Shown one piece after another: positions 1 through 9,929 of a stretch of DNA of 64,000 nucleotides. The DNA is from Catonia carolina. Lineage: Eukaryota > Arthropoda > Insecta > Hemiptera > Achilidae. The stretch is from positions 76,051,901 to 76,115,900 of the forward strand of contig JAQMRL010000004.1 in NCBI GenBank assembly GCA_035578175.1, written 5' to 3'. The notes below the pieces were generated by a model, which worked only from the letters and a program-made list of their open reading frames with translations, was not told the DNA's origin and ran no database searches. Numbering within the stretch: the stretch's first letter is position 1; each line of letters opens with the position of its first letter. The position numbers and the translations under genes were made by a program.

Positions 1-457
1 AAAACTTTATATAATAAAAGTTGTAGAGAATTGAAAATTCTACAACTTTTATTCAAACAATTTTTTGTATAACGCTTAGTTTAGCGGTAATTTGCGATTT
101 TCTGTTTTTTTTCTCACGAAAATGTGTGAAAAATTGATTTTTTTAAGATTTCGGCCTTAGTATGCATTTTACGACAAAAGTGTATATAATTTAATTTATA
201 GAAAATTAAAAGATCTACAACTTTTATTTAAAGCATTTTTCTCTACAGAGCCTAGTTTAGAGAGAAAGCGTGATTTTCCGTATTTCTAAGCCAAACTGAG
301 GTTGATTTTCATTTTGCATCATTCACTCATGATTAAAATAAGGTTATGTTTTTGAGGTTAGTTTTTTGTTTATTTCTAATATTTTATTAATAATGTTAGG
401 TTTATTGTTAATTATTTGCATTGGCAAGAGAAAGTTGTGTGAGTGTTTCACACCAGA
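1..457 (+). mobile_element. HINE copy 1, 3' half (cut by window edge)
   Basis: The window opens inside this element at the internal palindrome around AAAAGTTGTAGA. It runs through the conserved second internal unit and ends with GGCAAGAGAAAGT, the GTGTGA-GTGT-TTCACAC hairpin and CAGA at 457. It closely matches the copy at 41353-42317. There is no coding potential; it is a non-autonomous element. Confidence 0.85.
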
Positions 458-515
458 TGTTTGAATATAAAGTTACGTAAACGTTCTAAAAATCAGAGAA
501 ATCGTACCATTTTTA

Positions 516-1553
516 TTTTTTCTTGCTTTATATGAAATATTGGAAACGAAAGTATTTATTTTCATGTCAATATTTTGAAATCAAGTTTTCATCGGAAATA
601 CCTATTTGTAGGCCCCCTGATCCCAAAAAACATGTTTTACAGATTGGCCTGTGTGAAAGAAATATGTCAAAAACGGTGAAACTTGGAACTTAGGTACCAC
701 TACAGGACCCGACACGAACATTTAAATCAAAATCGATCAACCGGAAGTAGAAGTTTATTCGTGGAATTTTTCACTTTTTTGCGATTTTCTCGAAACCGTA
801 CCGACGATTTTCGTTAAAATCGCGTTATTTACTACATTATTTTATGCTCTACATGATAGAGCAAGCGACATGTCTGCTGAAATTCGTGAGGGGCTGTACT
901 TTTGAATTATTATAAAATAGTTTTTAAGGTTGCATCCTTAATATAGGTGTTAGGAAAGTGTATACAATTACGTTGTAGAAAATTAAAATCCTAAAACTTT
1001 AATTTTAAGAATTTTTTCTAGAGCGCTTAGATTTGCTTCAGTTTGTGATTTTCCGTATTTTGCTCGTTGAAATCGGTAAAAAATGTGTTATTTCTAAGAT
1101 TGTGGCCTTAGCATTTTACGACTTAAGTATAAAAGCTGACGTTGTAGAAAATTGAAAAACATACAACTTTTATTCCAAGCATTTTTTCCTACAGAGCTTA
1201 GTTTCAGTAATTTTCCGTATTTTTACTTTCTCTTGCCTATAGCCTATGAATATATAGGAAGGAAAGTATTGTTTTCATGTCAGTTTTTCGAAATTGAGTT
1301 TTCACCGGATCTACACGTTTTCAGGCCACCTGACCCAAAAACCATGTTTTTAGCGATTGGTCTGTGCCAATCACAAGCCACTCATAAGCCAAACTGAGGT
1401 CGATTTTCATTTTGCGTCTTTCACTCATGATTAAAATAAGGTTATGTTTATTGAGGTTAGTTTTTTTATTTCTAATGTTTTATTACTAATATATTGGTTA
1501 TATTGGTCATTATTTGCATTGGAAAGAGAAAGTTGTGTGTCTTTCACACCAGA
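516..1553 (+). mobile_element. HINE copy 2, diverged, with a nested HINE 5' fragment
   Basis: A diverged copy starts near TTTCTTGCTTTATATGAA and follows the family order: FACIT-like head, GT region reduced, 'CGGAAGTAGAAGTTTATTCG' block, two internal units, 3' hairpin (shortened to GTGTGTCTTTCACAC) and CAGA at 1553. From about 1218 to 1385 a second, better conserved HINE 5' end (ACTTTCTCTTGCC, then about 165 bp up to the GT tract) interrupts it, after which the host copy resumes at TAAGCCAAACTGAGG. Confidence 0.75.
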
Positions 1554-2009
1554 TTTAAAAAAAACTTTTTTACACACAAAAACGTTTTACTGTAGGCGCC
1601 GCGGATAATCCGCGAAGCGGATAATGAGAATTTACTTTACTACGTATAGCAAGTTTTCTTTCCATACATTCGCTAAATCTGTCTCTCCTTGTAATCCGGC
1701 ATATTCGGGGTTTTACTGTATAATGTATTTACGTCATACAATTTCATGCCCATCGTTTGAAAAAATATTTATGAACGTAATTTACATACCGCTTGTCAGT
1801 TATGAAAATTTGTAATGCGTACGTTTATCAAAGATATTCGAAAATTAAACAAAATTTTTGAATAGAATTAATTTAAGCAAAATTATCCATCCGAAAATAC
1901 TGAAGAGAGTTCCTTTTTTATTTAGATTAAGGGTTTTCGTTGCCTGAAGATAATTTTTAATTTTAATGTTGAAGCTTTGTTGACTGTTTTGAAAGATTAT
2001 TATTTTTTT
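1554..2009. other. AT-rich spacer, no gene seen
   Basis: No coding or repeat family is recognised. A small GC palindrome (CCGCGGATAATCCGCG, near 1600) and GGGGTTTTACTGTATA near 1710 resemble pogo/Tigger-type element ends, but I could not define both ends of an element. Confidence 0.4.
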
Positions 2010-2165
2010 TTAAATTTATTTATTTAACGTCGCATCAACTGCAACGGGCATTAGCGACGACGTTGGGGTGGATCTTTATGTGATGTAGGATGAAATGATT
2101 TTTTGTAACGTATGAAAATATGCCATGCCTGAGTGGGATTCGAACCCAGGACCGCATTTTGTTAA
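2010..2165 (-). mobile_element. SINE2 (tRNA-headed), truncated
   Basis: On the minus strand it carries the B box GGTTCGAATCC and the tail 'CGTTACAAAAAATCATTTCATCC' block (mutated) seen in the better copy at 2631-2818. The A-box head is missing and the tail has decayed. Confidence 0.6.
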
Positions 2166-2482
2166 ATGATTTTTTCGTTCTTTTAACTTTTTCACCACCG
2201 CATCTGTAGTGTACAACATGAAAGTATTGCAATCGAGAAAATTATTAGATTCCCAGTTTTTATTCTTTATTCATCTCTTAAAGCCAAAAAAATGTAAGCC
2301 TATAGAGGCGTGTAAATTAACCCTTTCAGTGCCAACGTCCTGAAAATAGGACGTCGATATCGTATACGTAGTTATGACATTCGGTTTACCGGGCGTCCGT
2401 AAATTACCAATGTCCGGTTAACCGAACGTTTCCAAAAAAACTTTTAATTAAAAATTAATAGAAACATGTATTTTTAAACCAC

Positions 2483-2617
2483 CTCCGTGGCGTAGTGACT
2501 AGTGCGCTAGCCTACAAAGCGAAATGTCCCGGGTTCGATTCCCGGCTAGGATCTGGAAATTTTAACACATTAAAACCATCGTTAAGGTACCAAAACCCTT
2601 ATTAGTTGCTAATGACC
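2483..2617 (+). mobile_element. SINE5 (tRNA-headed)
   Basis: The head reads CCGTGGCGTAGTGACTAGTG (A-box region), then CCCGGGTTCGATTCCCGG (B box with its T-arm stem), so it is tRNA-like. The tail contains AAAATTTTAACAC and TAGTTGCTAA. The copy at 46145-46290 has the same layout. I treat it as a SINE rather than a tRNA gene because the acceptor arms do not pair well and the tail is shared. Confidence 0.55.
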
Positions 2618-2630
2618 AAGCTGTTGATGC

Positions 2631-2818
2631 CAATGCCGTGCCAACTACGCCAATGCCAGCCGCATTGGCGTAGTTGGTAACGTGCTCGCCTCTCATCATG
2701 CGGTCTTGGGTTCGAATCCCATTCAGGCACGGCATATTTACATACGTTACAAAAAAAATCATTTCATCCTTTACCGTCTGCATTAGCAGTAATTGCAGAA
2801 CAGTCGGACGTTAAAAAA
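2631..2818 (+). mobile_element. SINE2 with snap-back 5' end and 13-bp target duplication
   Basis: tRNA-like head with A box TGGCGTAGTTGG and B box GGTTCGAATCC, then the SINE2 tail ending GTCGGACGTTAAAAAAAA. AAGCTGTYGATGC at 2618-2630 and 2819-2831 (one mismatch) is the target-site duplication. Inside it, the 5' end carries a perfect 16-bp inverted copy of the A-box region: CCAACTACGCCAATGC (2641-2656) faces GCATTGGCGTAGTTGG (2662-2677). Confidence 0.8.
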
Positions 2819-3165
2819 AAGCTGTCGATGCGACTTTAAATAAACTAAAAAAAACTATTTTGAATATTGTTAGTATTAGAACGATTTCTGTTCTTTTTAA
2901 CACAATAAAAATTAATTTTTAACAGGAAATTTTATTTTTCTGTAACGTTGAAATTTTGGTCGGCAATGGCCTGCAAGTTTTCAAAATAAGGGCTGGCCCT
3001 TTTTGTACACCCTTATTCAAAATAAACAAGACTGAAGATCAAACTTTTAAATATTGTTTCGGCACTGAAAGGGTTAAGCAAATTTACTTTAGTACAATAT
3101 TTTACGTTTAATCAACAGTTTGAACGTTGGTATTTTTTGTAGAATTTTTGAACAGTATCTAAATA

Positions 3166-3560
3166 TTTCAGCCCATAACAGACAGGTGGAGTGTCAAATT
3201 ATTTACACTCAATCTGTTTGTTGCAGGGCTAAAATAAATAGTTCTGTTTCTTATCACATGGTCAGCCAATTGAATGACTGAATCATTTAAGAGCAGAAGA
3301 GGTAGAGGTGTAAAAGACACTAATCAGAGTTATCTCCTCTGAAAGTAATGAATTTCATTATACAGCCAGACCCTGTGGTGAATGAAGTGAAGGTGTCATT
3401 TGCAGAGTGGAAAATATGTGCTTTTCAGAGGGCCCGGCATGCTGATAAGCGTACTTTTCCACTCAGTGAGGAAGGCAATGGTAAACCACCTCACTCCTCG
3501 TTTTGCTTAGTAAAACCTCTACAGGTTCAAACCAGCCTTTTGGCTGATGACCTAAACAAC
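3166..3560 (+). mobile_element. SINE1 copy a
   Basis: Full-length copy of the ~395 bp retroposon: 5' GCCCATAACAGACAGGTGGA, middle TAGTTCTGTTTCTTATCACA, 3' hairpin CAGCC-TTTT-GGCTG and tail ACCTAAACAAC. ATCTAAATA at 3157-3165 and 3561-3569 is its target duplication. It has no tRNA-like head; a short open frame in the middle recurs in every copy simply because the repeat is conserved. Confidence 0.85.
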
Positions 3561-3627
3561 ATCTAAATAGGATAATTGGTGCGGTTGTTAACATTTATCA
3601 AAGTGGAAAATATTATAAAGGGTTAAA

Positions 3628-4003
3628 AAAATAGTTCTGTTTCTTATCACATGGTCAGCCAATTGTATGACTGAAGCATTTAAGAACAAAAGAGGTAGAA
3701 GTGTAAAAGAAATTAGTCACAGTTATCTCCTCTGAGAGTTATGAATTTCAGTATACAGTCAGACCCTGTAGTGAATGAAGTGAACGTGTCATTTGCAGGG
3801 TGAAAGGTATATACTTTTCAGAGGGTATATATATATATATAACCCTCTATATATAGTCTATATATTAGAGTATATACTTTTCTACGCCGATAAGCATATT
3901 TTTCCACTCAGTGAGGAAGGCAAGGTCGCACTATTCGTTTTACTTAGTTAAGCCTCTCTATAAGTACAAACCACCCTTTCGGCCGATTACCTAAACAATA
4001 ACG
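3628..4003 (+). mobile_element. SINE1 copy b, degenerate
   Basis: It starts within the SINE1 body at ATAGTTCTGTTTCTTATCAC and ends ACCTAAACAATAAC. A (TA)n-rich insertion of about 60 bp interrupts it around 3828-3885. Confidence 0.75.
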
Positions 4004-4012
4004 GTTCTCATT

Positions 4013-4058
4013 AATTGCATTGGCAAGAGAAAGTCGTGTTAGTATTTAACACCAGACT
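4013..4058 (+). mobile_element. HINE 3' end fragment
   Basis: Only the last ~45 bp are present: TTGCATTGGCAAGAGAAAGT, a mutated hairpin and CCAGA. Confidence 0.6.
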
Positions 4059-4199
4059 TTCATTTTTTGGAATACAAAGTAGGCTATTATTTGTGAGATA
4101 AAATTTTGTTTTCAATTTATCTATCTACTGAAATCAGTGAGTTCAGAAGGAGATCTTTGGGGCTAAGTGATAACAGGCCTTGTGCCTAATACTTAACGA

Positions 4200-4266
4200 T
4201 GAGGAGGAGGAGGAGGAGGAGGAGGATGAGAAGAAGAAGGAGAATAAAAAGGAGAAGAAGAAGGAG
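4200..4266 (+). repeat. (GAG/AAG)n purine microsatellite
   Basis: A run of GAG and AAG triplets on the plus strand directly precedes the tail of the minus-strand SINE3. Confidence 0.8.
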
Positions 4267-4282
4267 GATAAAGGAAAAATAT

Positions 4283-4447
4283 TTTTTTTGGGTTTACGTT
4301 GAACTGTTGTGCAATTACTGCTGGTGCAGACAATAAGAGGGTTGATAGATAAAGATTATTGATGAAAAAATTCCAGACGTGACTCGAAATAGAACCCAGT
4401 ACCCTGGCGTAGAAGCCAGTTACACTGACCACTACACCAAGGGCAGC
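4283..4447 (-). mobile_element. SINE3 (tRNA-headed)
   Basis: On the minus strand: head GTGTAGTGGTCAGTGTAACT, degenerate B box GGTTCTATTTC, body, and a tail ending in A-rich sequence. The same family occurs at 20021-20193 and 34525-34680. Confidence 0.6.
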
Positions 4448-5068
4448 CGAAGAAACATAAGAGTCTTGCAGAGTTTTCATAAACATTCCCGTAGTTCTCC
4501 ACCATCCCCGATGCTTAAAGATTAACGAGGAAGTTAGTGTGATTCACCGTACTCTTGACTATAATAACCATAGAATTGGGAGATCAATTTCAATTAATTT
4601 AACACTACTAGCATGCAGTGGGTTGATTATTCTCTTTAATATTTTATTTAATCTTACACTAAGATATCTTTTCTTAAATATTCGCAACGTATAATCCTTT
4701 CTTTGTGTATTTGAATTCATAAATTTACACGCAAAGCGTACAATGGTTGCGTTTGACTCGATGAGAGAATTGTTTTAGTATTTACTTAAAACAACGAATG
4801 GAGAAATTCTGTCGCGGTTTAAATTCCAAACGGCTTTGTACTTACTTCTATTATAAATCCTATTTATTCAGTTCGGTTCGTGTAAGGTGTTGTAACTGCT
4901 CAGCCTCCTTTTATCCAATGAAAATACTTCTTACTTAGTTACTTTTACACCATTCTCTCTCTTTCTTACATTAAACGACCATCTCATAATTGAATTTGTT
5001 CTTAATTGTAATTTTCATTATTAATTAAATTTGGTGTCAGAATCGAATAAAGTTATGAATATTCATTT
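4448..5068. other. No gene or repeat family recognised
   Basis: AT-rich sequence with no long open frame and no match to the window's repeat families. Confidence 0.4.
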
Positions 5069-5205
5069 TTACTTTCTCTTACCTATATGAATATATAGGA
5101 AGGAAAGTATTGTTTTCATTTTGATTTTTCGAAATCGAGTTTTCACCGGATCTATACGTTTTCAGACCCCCTGAACCCCAAAAACATGTTTTTATCGATT
5201 AGTCT

Positions 5206-5240
<35 letters not shown>

Positions 5241-6611
5241 CAGAATATCTCAAGAACGGAACATCGTACGAACTTGAAACTTAAGTTACATACCACTACC
5301 GTCCCGACACGAACATTTTCATCAAAATCGATCAACCGGAAGTAGTAGTTTATTCGTGTAATTTTTAACTTTTTTTGCAAATTTCTCAAAAACGAGTCCT
5401 ACGATGTTTTTAAAAATCGCCTGGTTTACTAAATTTTTTATGCTCTACAGGATAGAGTAGGCGCCATGTTTGCTGAAATTCTTGGTGAGGCTGTTTTCAC
5501 GTAAAAAAATTGTTTTTTTTAAGATTGCAGCTTTAATATGCGTTTTAGCGAAAAAATTATATCATAAAACTTATAGAAAATTTAAAATCCTACAATTTTT
5601 ATTTCATACATTTTTTTGTGTAACGCTTAGTTTAGCGGTAATTAGCGATTTTCTATTTTTTTCTCACGAAAACGTGTATGCATTTGACGACAAAAGTGTA
5701 TATAATCAAAATTGTAGGAAATTAAAAGATCTACAACTTTTATTCGAGAATTTTTCTCTACATAGCCTAGTTTAGCGTGAAAGAGTGGTTTTCCGTATTA
5801 TTAAGCCAAACTGAGGTTGATTTTCATTTTGCGTCCTTCACTCATGATTAAAATTAGGTTATGTTTATTGAGGTTAGTTTTTGTTTATTTCTAATGTTTT
5901 ATTAAACGCTTTTATTTAACTTACTCTTGGATCCATCAAATCTTGCAACTTAAAATTTTAATACTTCTACCGTATCAATATGAATCAAACTTTGCACACT
6001 TGTTTATCTTCGATGACAATACGCTGTGGAGGTGTTTGTAAAAAAAATTTTAAAATTTAAAAAAAAATTAAAAAAAAATTTTAAAAACGCTTTTATTTAA
6101 CAATTACTTAAAAAAATTAACTAAAAATAAAAAAATAAAAAAAATTTACAAAAAAATCACAGAAAAAAATTACAAAAAAAAAATTAAAAAATTTTTTTTT
6201 AAGAAACGCTATTATTTAACAATTAATCAGAAAGAAATGAACTAAAAGGAAAAAAAATAAAAAAATTTACAAAAAAAAGTCACAGACATTACAGTTAAAA
6301 ATAAAAGCGTGGCGCATTAATATATATAATATTTATTGTAAAATATTCGTTGTAAAATATTATATATATATTAATGCGCCACGCTTTTATTTTTAACTGT
6401 AATGTCTGTGATTTTTTTTTGTAAATTTTTTTATTTATTTCTTTTTAGTTCATTTATTTCTGATTAATTGTTAAATAATAGCGTTTCTTAAAAAAAAATT
6501 TTTTTTTAATTTTTTTTTTTGATTTTTTTGTAATTTTTTTTACTAAATGTTAGATTCATTTTTAATTATTTGCATTGGCAAGAAAACGTTGTGTGAGTGT
6601 TTCACACCAGA
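5069..6611 (+). mobile_element. HINE copy 3, split by a fold-back insertion
   Basis: Starts TTTTTACTTTCTCTTACC, has a (TG)n tract near 5210, and is typical to about 5904. It resumes at about 6541 and ends with TTGTGTGAGTGTTTCACACC and CAGA at 6611. Removing the interior 5905-6540 restores the usual order 'TTTATTAaTGTTAG'. The internal palindrome and the second internal unit are both present. Confidence 0.85.
5905..6540. mobile_element. AT-rich fold-back inserted in HINE
   Basis: From about 6186 to 6512 the sequence is a long palindrome centred near 6345. Its inner arms are AGCGTGGCGCATTAATATAT and its reverse complement; the outer arms contain AAGAAACGCTATTATTTAAC and its complement. The block AAACGCTTTTATTTAAC also recurs as direct copies at 5905 and 6088. 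No coding region. Confidence 0.7.
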
Positions 6612-6882
6612 TTTTTTAGTAACTAGTGGTATTCAAGTGAAATAAACCGAGAAAACAACGAATCGAGAATCGATCCAAATTCAGACAACTGATTACTGAC
6701 TTTAAGAGTTTCCAGGAAGAGCAAAAAATAAAGGCACCGGGTGGACGGAAAAAATAGAAAAGCCTACAGTGAACGATTTTTGAAAATGTAAGTTACAAAA
6801 TAAGCTTCCTGAAATATTTAAAGTAACTTCACGTGATCTATAATTGGCCCTATTATGAAAAAACATTGTTAGCCTACACTCT
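6612..6882. other. No feature recognised
   Basis: Mixed-composition sequence between two HINE pieces; no open frame or repeat match seen. Confidence 0.35.
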
Positions 6883-7034
6883 TTACATTTACTTTCTCTT
6901 TCCCAAGATGATATAATATAAAAACAGTAGGCCTAATAGTGTTTTCATGTCGATTTTTCGCAATTGAGTTTTTAACGGAAGAAATACACGTTTCTAGTTT
7001 CCCTGAATGAATAAGAAACATGTTTTACAGATTG

Positions 7035-7075
<41 letters not shown>

Positions 7076-7076
7076 T
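6883..7076 (+). mobile_element. HINE-related 5' fragment (divergent subfamily)
   Basis: TTTACTTTCTCTTTCCCAAG replaces the usual head. The 'GTTTTCATGTCGATTTTTCG' block and a (GT)n tract follow, ending at a SINE1. The copy at 7548-7990 shares its variants (ATGATATAATATAA), so the two form a subfamily. Confidence 0.65.
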
Positions 7077-7077
7077 G

Positions 7078-7472
7078 AACAATAACAGGCAGATGGAGTG
7101 TTAAATTATTTGGACTCGATCTGTTATTTCCACGGATACTAAAAATAGTTCTGTTTCTTATCACATGATCAACCACTTGTATGACTGAATCATTTAAGGA
7201 CAGAAGAGGTAGAGATGTAAAATACGCTAATCAGAGTTAGGCTATCTCCTCTGAGAGTTATGAATTTTATTATACAGCCGGACCCTGTGGTGAATGAAGT
7301 GAAGGTGTCATTTGCAAAGTGGAAAGTAGATACTTTTTGGAGGGCTTGGAATGTTGATAAGCATACTTTACCACTCAGTGAGGAAGGCAATTGTAAACAA
7401 CCTCTCGCCTAGTTTTACTTAGTAAAGCTTCTAGAAGTTCAAACCAGTCTTTCAGCTGATGACCTTAAGGTC
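7078..7472 (+). mobile_element. SINE1 copy c
   Basis: Near full length, from AATAACAGGCAGATGGAGTG to the 3' hairpin (CAGTCTTTCAGCTG, mutated) and GATGACC. Several substitutions mark it as an older copy. Confidence 0.8.
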
Positions 7473-7547
7473 ATCAGCCTCTGTTCATTGTTGAGTGTTG
7501 TTAAAACACACAACATAAAAAGTAAAAGTTAATACGTTTTTGTTATT

Positions 7548-7990
7548 AGTTTTTACTTTCTCTTTCCCTAGATGATATAATATAACAACAGTAGGCCTAA
7601 TAGTGTTTTCATGTCGATTTTTTGCTATCGAGTTTTTACCGGAAGAAATACACGTTTTTAGTTTCCCTGAATAAATAAAAAACATGTTTTACAGATCGGG
7701 GGTGTGTGAACAAAATAACTTACATCAAAACTTTGTACCAAGTTCAAACTTTAAATGTTTCGTACCATCAAGAGGGGATACAGTAAATTTTTATTAAGAT
7801 CAGTCAACCGGAAGTTATGTGTCCAATTTTTTACTTTTTTGCAATTTTCTTTAAAACGGCTCATATTATTTTGTCTAAAATCGGCTAATTTTTTACATTT
7901 CTGAGCTGTACAATAAGAGGTAAAAGTAAATTTTTTTTTTAAAGATTACGGTTTAATAGGAGTTTTAAGGCAGAATTGTGAACAGGATGA
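7548..7990 (+). mobile_element. HINE-related copy, divergent subfamily, 3' truncated
   Basis: Same head variant as 6883-7076, followed by the 'CAACCGGAAGTTATGTGTCC' and 'CTCATATTATTTTGTCTAAA' blocks. It fades in the first internal unit. Confidence 0.6.
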
Positions 7991-8049
7991 TTTTAAGTTC
8001 CTATGGTAATGGCTTTACACTGCGTTTATCTGAAAGTTATTTTGAGACA

Positions 8050-8177
8050 GAAAGAAATGTGGTTCTAAATAATTTAAAAAATATTCTGCGTTTTGGTTGG
8101 TTTTAAATTGAGAAATTGAGAAAGAAATGTGGTTCTAAATAATTTAAAAAATATTCTGCGTTTTGGTTGGTTTTAAA
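8050..8177 (+). repeat. Perfect 58-bp tandem duplication
   Basis: GAAAGAAATGTGGTTCTAAA and the following bases to GGTTGGTTTTAAA are identical at 8050-8107 and 8120-8177, offset 70 bp, with a 12-bp joint rich in GAGAAATT. The lack of any difference suggests a recent duplication. Confidence 0.9.
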
Positions 8178-8542
8178 ATTTTGTCCACCATCTTGGAACT
8201 GACATATCGAATTAAACCTAATTTGTTTTTAAATAGGAAGGTTAGACATACGAAATATGATTTCGATTATAAATTTACAAGAAAAATTTAAGGTGAAATC
8301 TGTTTTTCCGTTAATGTGCTTGTTATCGAGTTATACGCATTCAAATTCGGACGACGGAATAATCGTATTAACAATAAAACGCGCTGCATGAACAATTTTA
8401 TTGCACTTTACAATCATAATGCATCCAATGACCAACTATAAAGTGTTAAAATTGATAATAGACCTACTAAAGAATAAATAATTAACAAAACAAAAACAAA
8501 TCGAACGCCCGTATCAAATGATCTTTTATCTTTGGTTGAATT

Positions 8543-9559
8543 TTTACTTTCTCTTGCCTATATGAATATATAGGAAGGAAAGTATTGTTTTCATGTCGAT
8601 TTTTCGAAATCGAGTTTTCACCGGATCTATACGTTTTCAGACCCCCTGAACCCAAAAAACATGTTTTTAGCGATTGGTCTGTGTGTGTGTCTGTGTGTGT
8701 GTGTGTGTCTGTGTGTGTGTGTGTGAACAGAATATCTCAAGAACGGAACATCGTACGAACTTGAAACTTGAAACTTAAGTTACATACCACTACCGGACGC
8801 GACACGAACATTTTCATCAAAATCGGTCAACCGGAAGTAGTAGTTTATTCGTATAATTTTTCAGTTTTTTGCGATTTTCTCAAAAACTGGTCCTACGATT
8901 TTTTTTAAAATCGCCTATTTTACTCAATTTTTTATTCTCTACAAGATAGGGTAGGCGCCATGTTTGCTGAAATTCTCGGTGAGGCTGTTTTCACGTAAAA
9001 ACGTTGTTTTTTTAAGATTACGGCTTTAATATAAATTTTAGCGCAAAAACTTATATAATAAAAGTTGTAGAGAATTTAAAAACCTACAACTTCTGTTTCA
9101 AACATTTTTTTGTGTAACGCTTAGTTTAGCGGTAATTTGCGATTTTCTGTTTTTTTTTCTCACGAAACGTGAGAAAAATCGATTTTTTTAACATTTCGGT
9201 CTTAGTATGCATTTTACGACAAAAGTGTATATAATTAAATTTATAGAAAATTAAAAGATCTACAACTTTTGTTTAGAGCATTTTTCTCTACAGAGCCTAG
9301 TTTAGCGTGAAAGCGTGATTTTCCGTATTTTTAAGCCAAACTGAGTTCGATTGTCATTTTGCGTCATTCACTCATGATTAAAATAAGGTTATGTTTTTGA
9401 GGTTATTACTTTCTCTTGCCTATATGAATATATAGGAAGGAAAGTATTGTTTTCATGTCGATTTTTTTTGTTCATTTCTAATGTTTTAATACTAATGTTA
9501 GGTTTATTGTTAATTATTTGCATTGGCAAGAGAAATTTGTGTGAGTGTTTCACACCAGA
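8543..9559 (+). mobile_element. HINE copy 4, full length with nested 5' scrap
   Basis: One of the best copies: TTTTTACTTTCTCTTGCC head, long GT tract (8680-8725), the 'AACCGGAAGTAGTAGTTTAT' block, two ~176-bp internal units (AAGATTACGGCTTTAATAT at 9015 and the related AACATTTCGGTCTTAGTATG at 9187), 3' GGCAAGAGAAA, hairpin and CAGA at 9559. At about 9405-9468 a 60-bp piece of another HINE 5' end interrupts it. Confidence 0.9.
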
Positions 9560-9578
9560 TTTTTTAATCTCTAATGCC

Positions 9579-9829
9579 GTCCATCCAATGGTAAACTCGC
9601 GAATGTGCAAATTTTGCGAATATGAGTTTGTTAGTGGATGCTGACGTATACAACCCAACGCATGTTGTAGTAAACGCACGAATATGTATCTTGTTCAATT
9701 AGGGAGATACAGCCTTTGTAAAGTTACGAAAATACACGAAGTGTGTTTAAGAAGAAAGCATTGAATTTGTTTTTTGCTCTCCTGTAAAACTGAGAATTTG
9801 CACATTCGCGAGTTTACCATTGGATGGAC
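9579..9829. mobile_element. Short MITE with 35-bp perfect inverted ends
   Basis: GTCCATCCAATGGTAAACTC starts a 35-bp arm at 9579-9613. Its exact reverse complement lies at 9795-9829. The 251-bp unit has no coding region. It lies 20 bp beyond the CAGA end of the preceding HINE. No clear target duplication was found. Confidence 0.75.
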
Positions 9830-9929
9830 AATGTGTGTAAGTTGCAATCTGTTCAGTTTAAGGGCAATAAGAAACCCCGAAAATACAGCTTACTGACTGC
9901 AAACATTGATTTACAGATTCGGAAAAATT

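Larger units (their letters stand above)
2321..3073. mobile_element. TTAA-flanked MITE (piggyBac-like ends) carrying two SINEs
   Basis: Inverted ends CCCTTTCAGTGCC (2321) and GGCACTGAAAGGG (3073) are each directly flanked by TTAA (2317-2320 and 3074-3077). TTAA duplication with CCC..GGG ends is characteristic of piggyBac-type elements. No transposase is inside. Two SINEs (2483-2617 and 2631-2818) make up about half of its length. Confidence 0.7.

Noticed and set aside
1596..1720. Possible pogo/Tigger-type element (GCGGATAATCCGCG ... GGGGTTTTACTGTA)
   Set aside because: The two halves do not form convincing inverted ends.
3348..3566. Recurrent short frame (NFIIQPDPVVNEVKVSFAEW) found many times
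   Set aside because: It recurs at the same place in every SINE1; no codon-level constraint is apparent and several copies break it, so it is the repeat, not a gene family.
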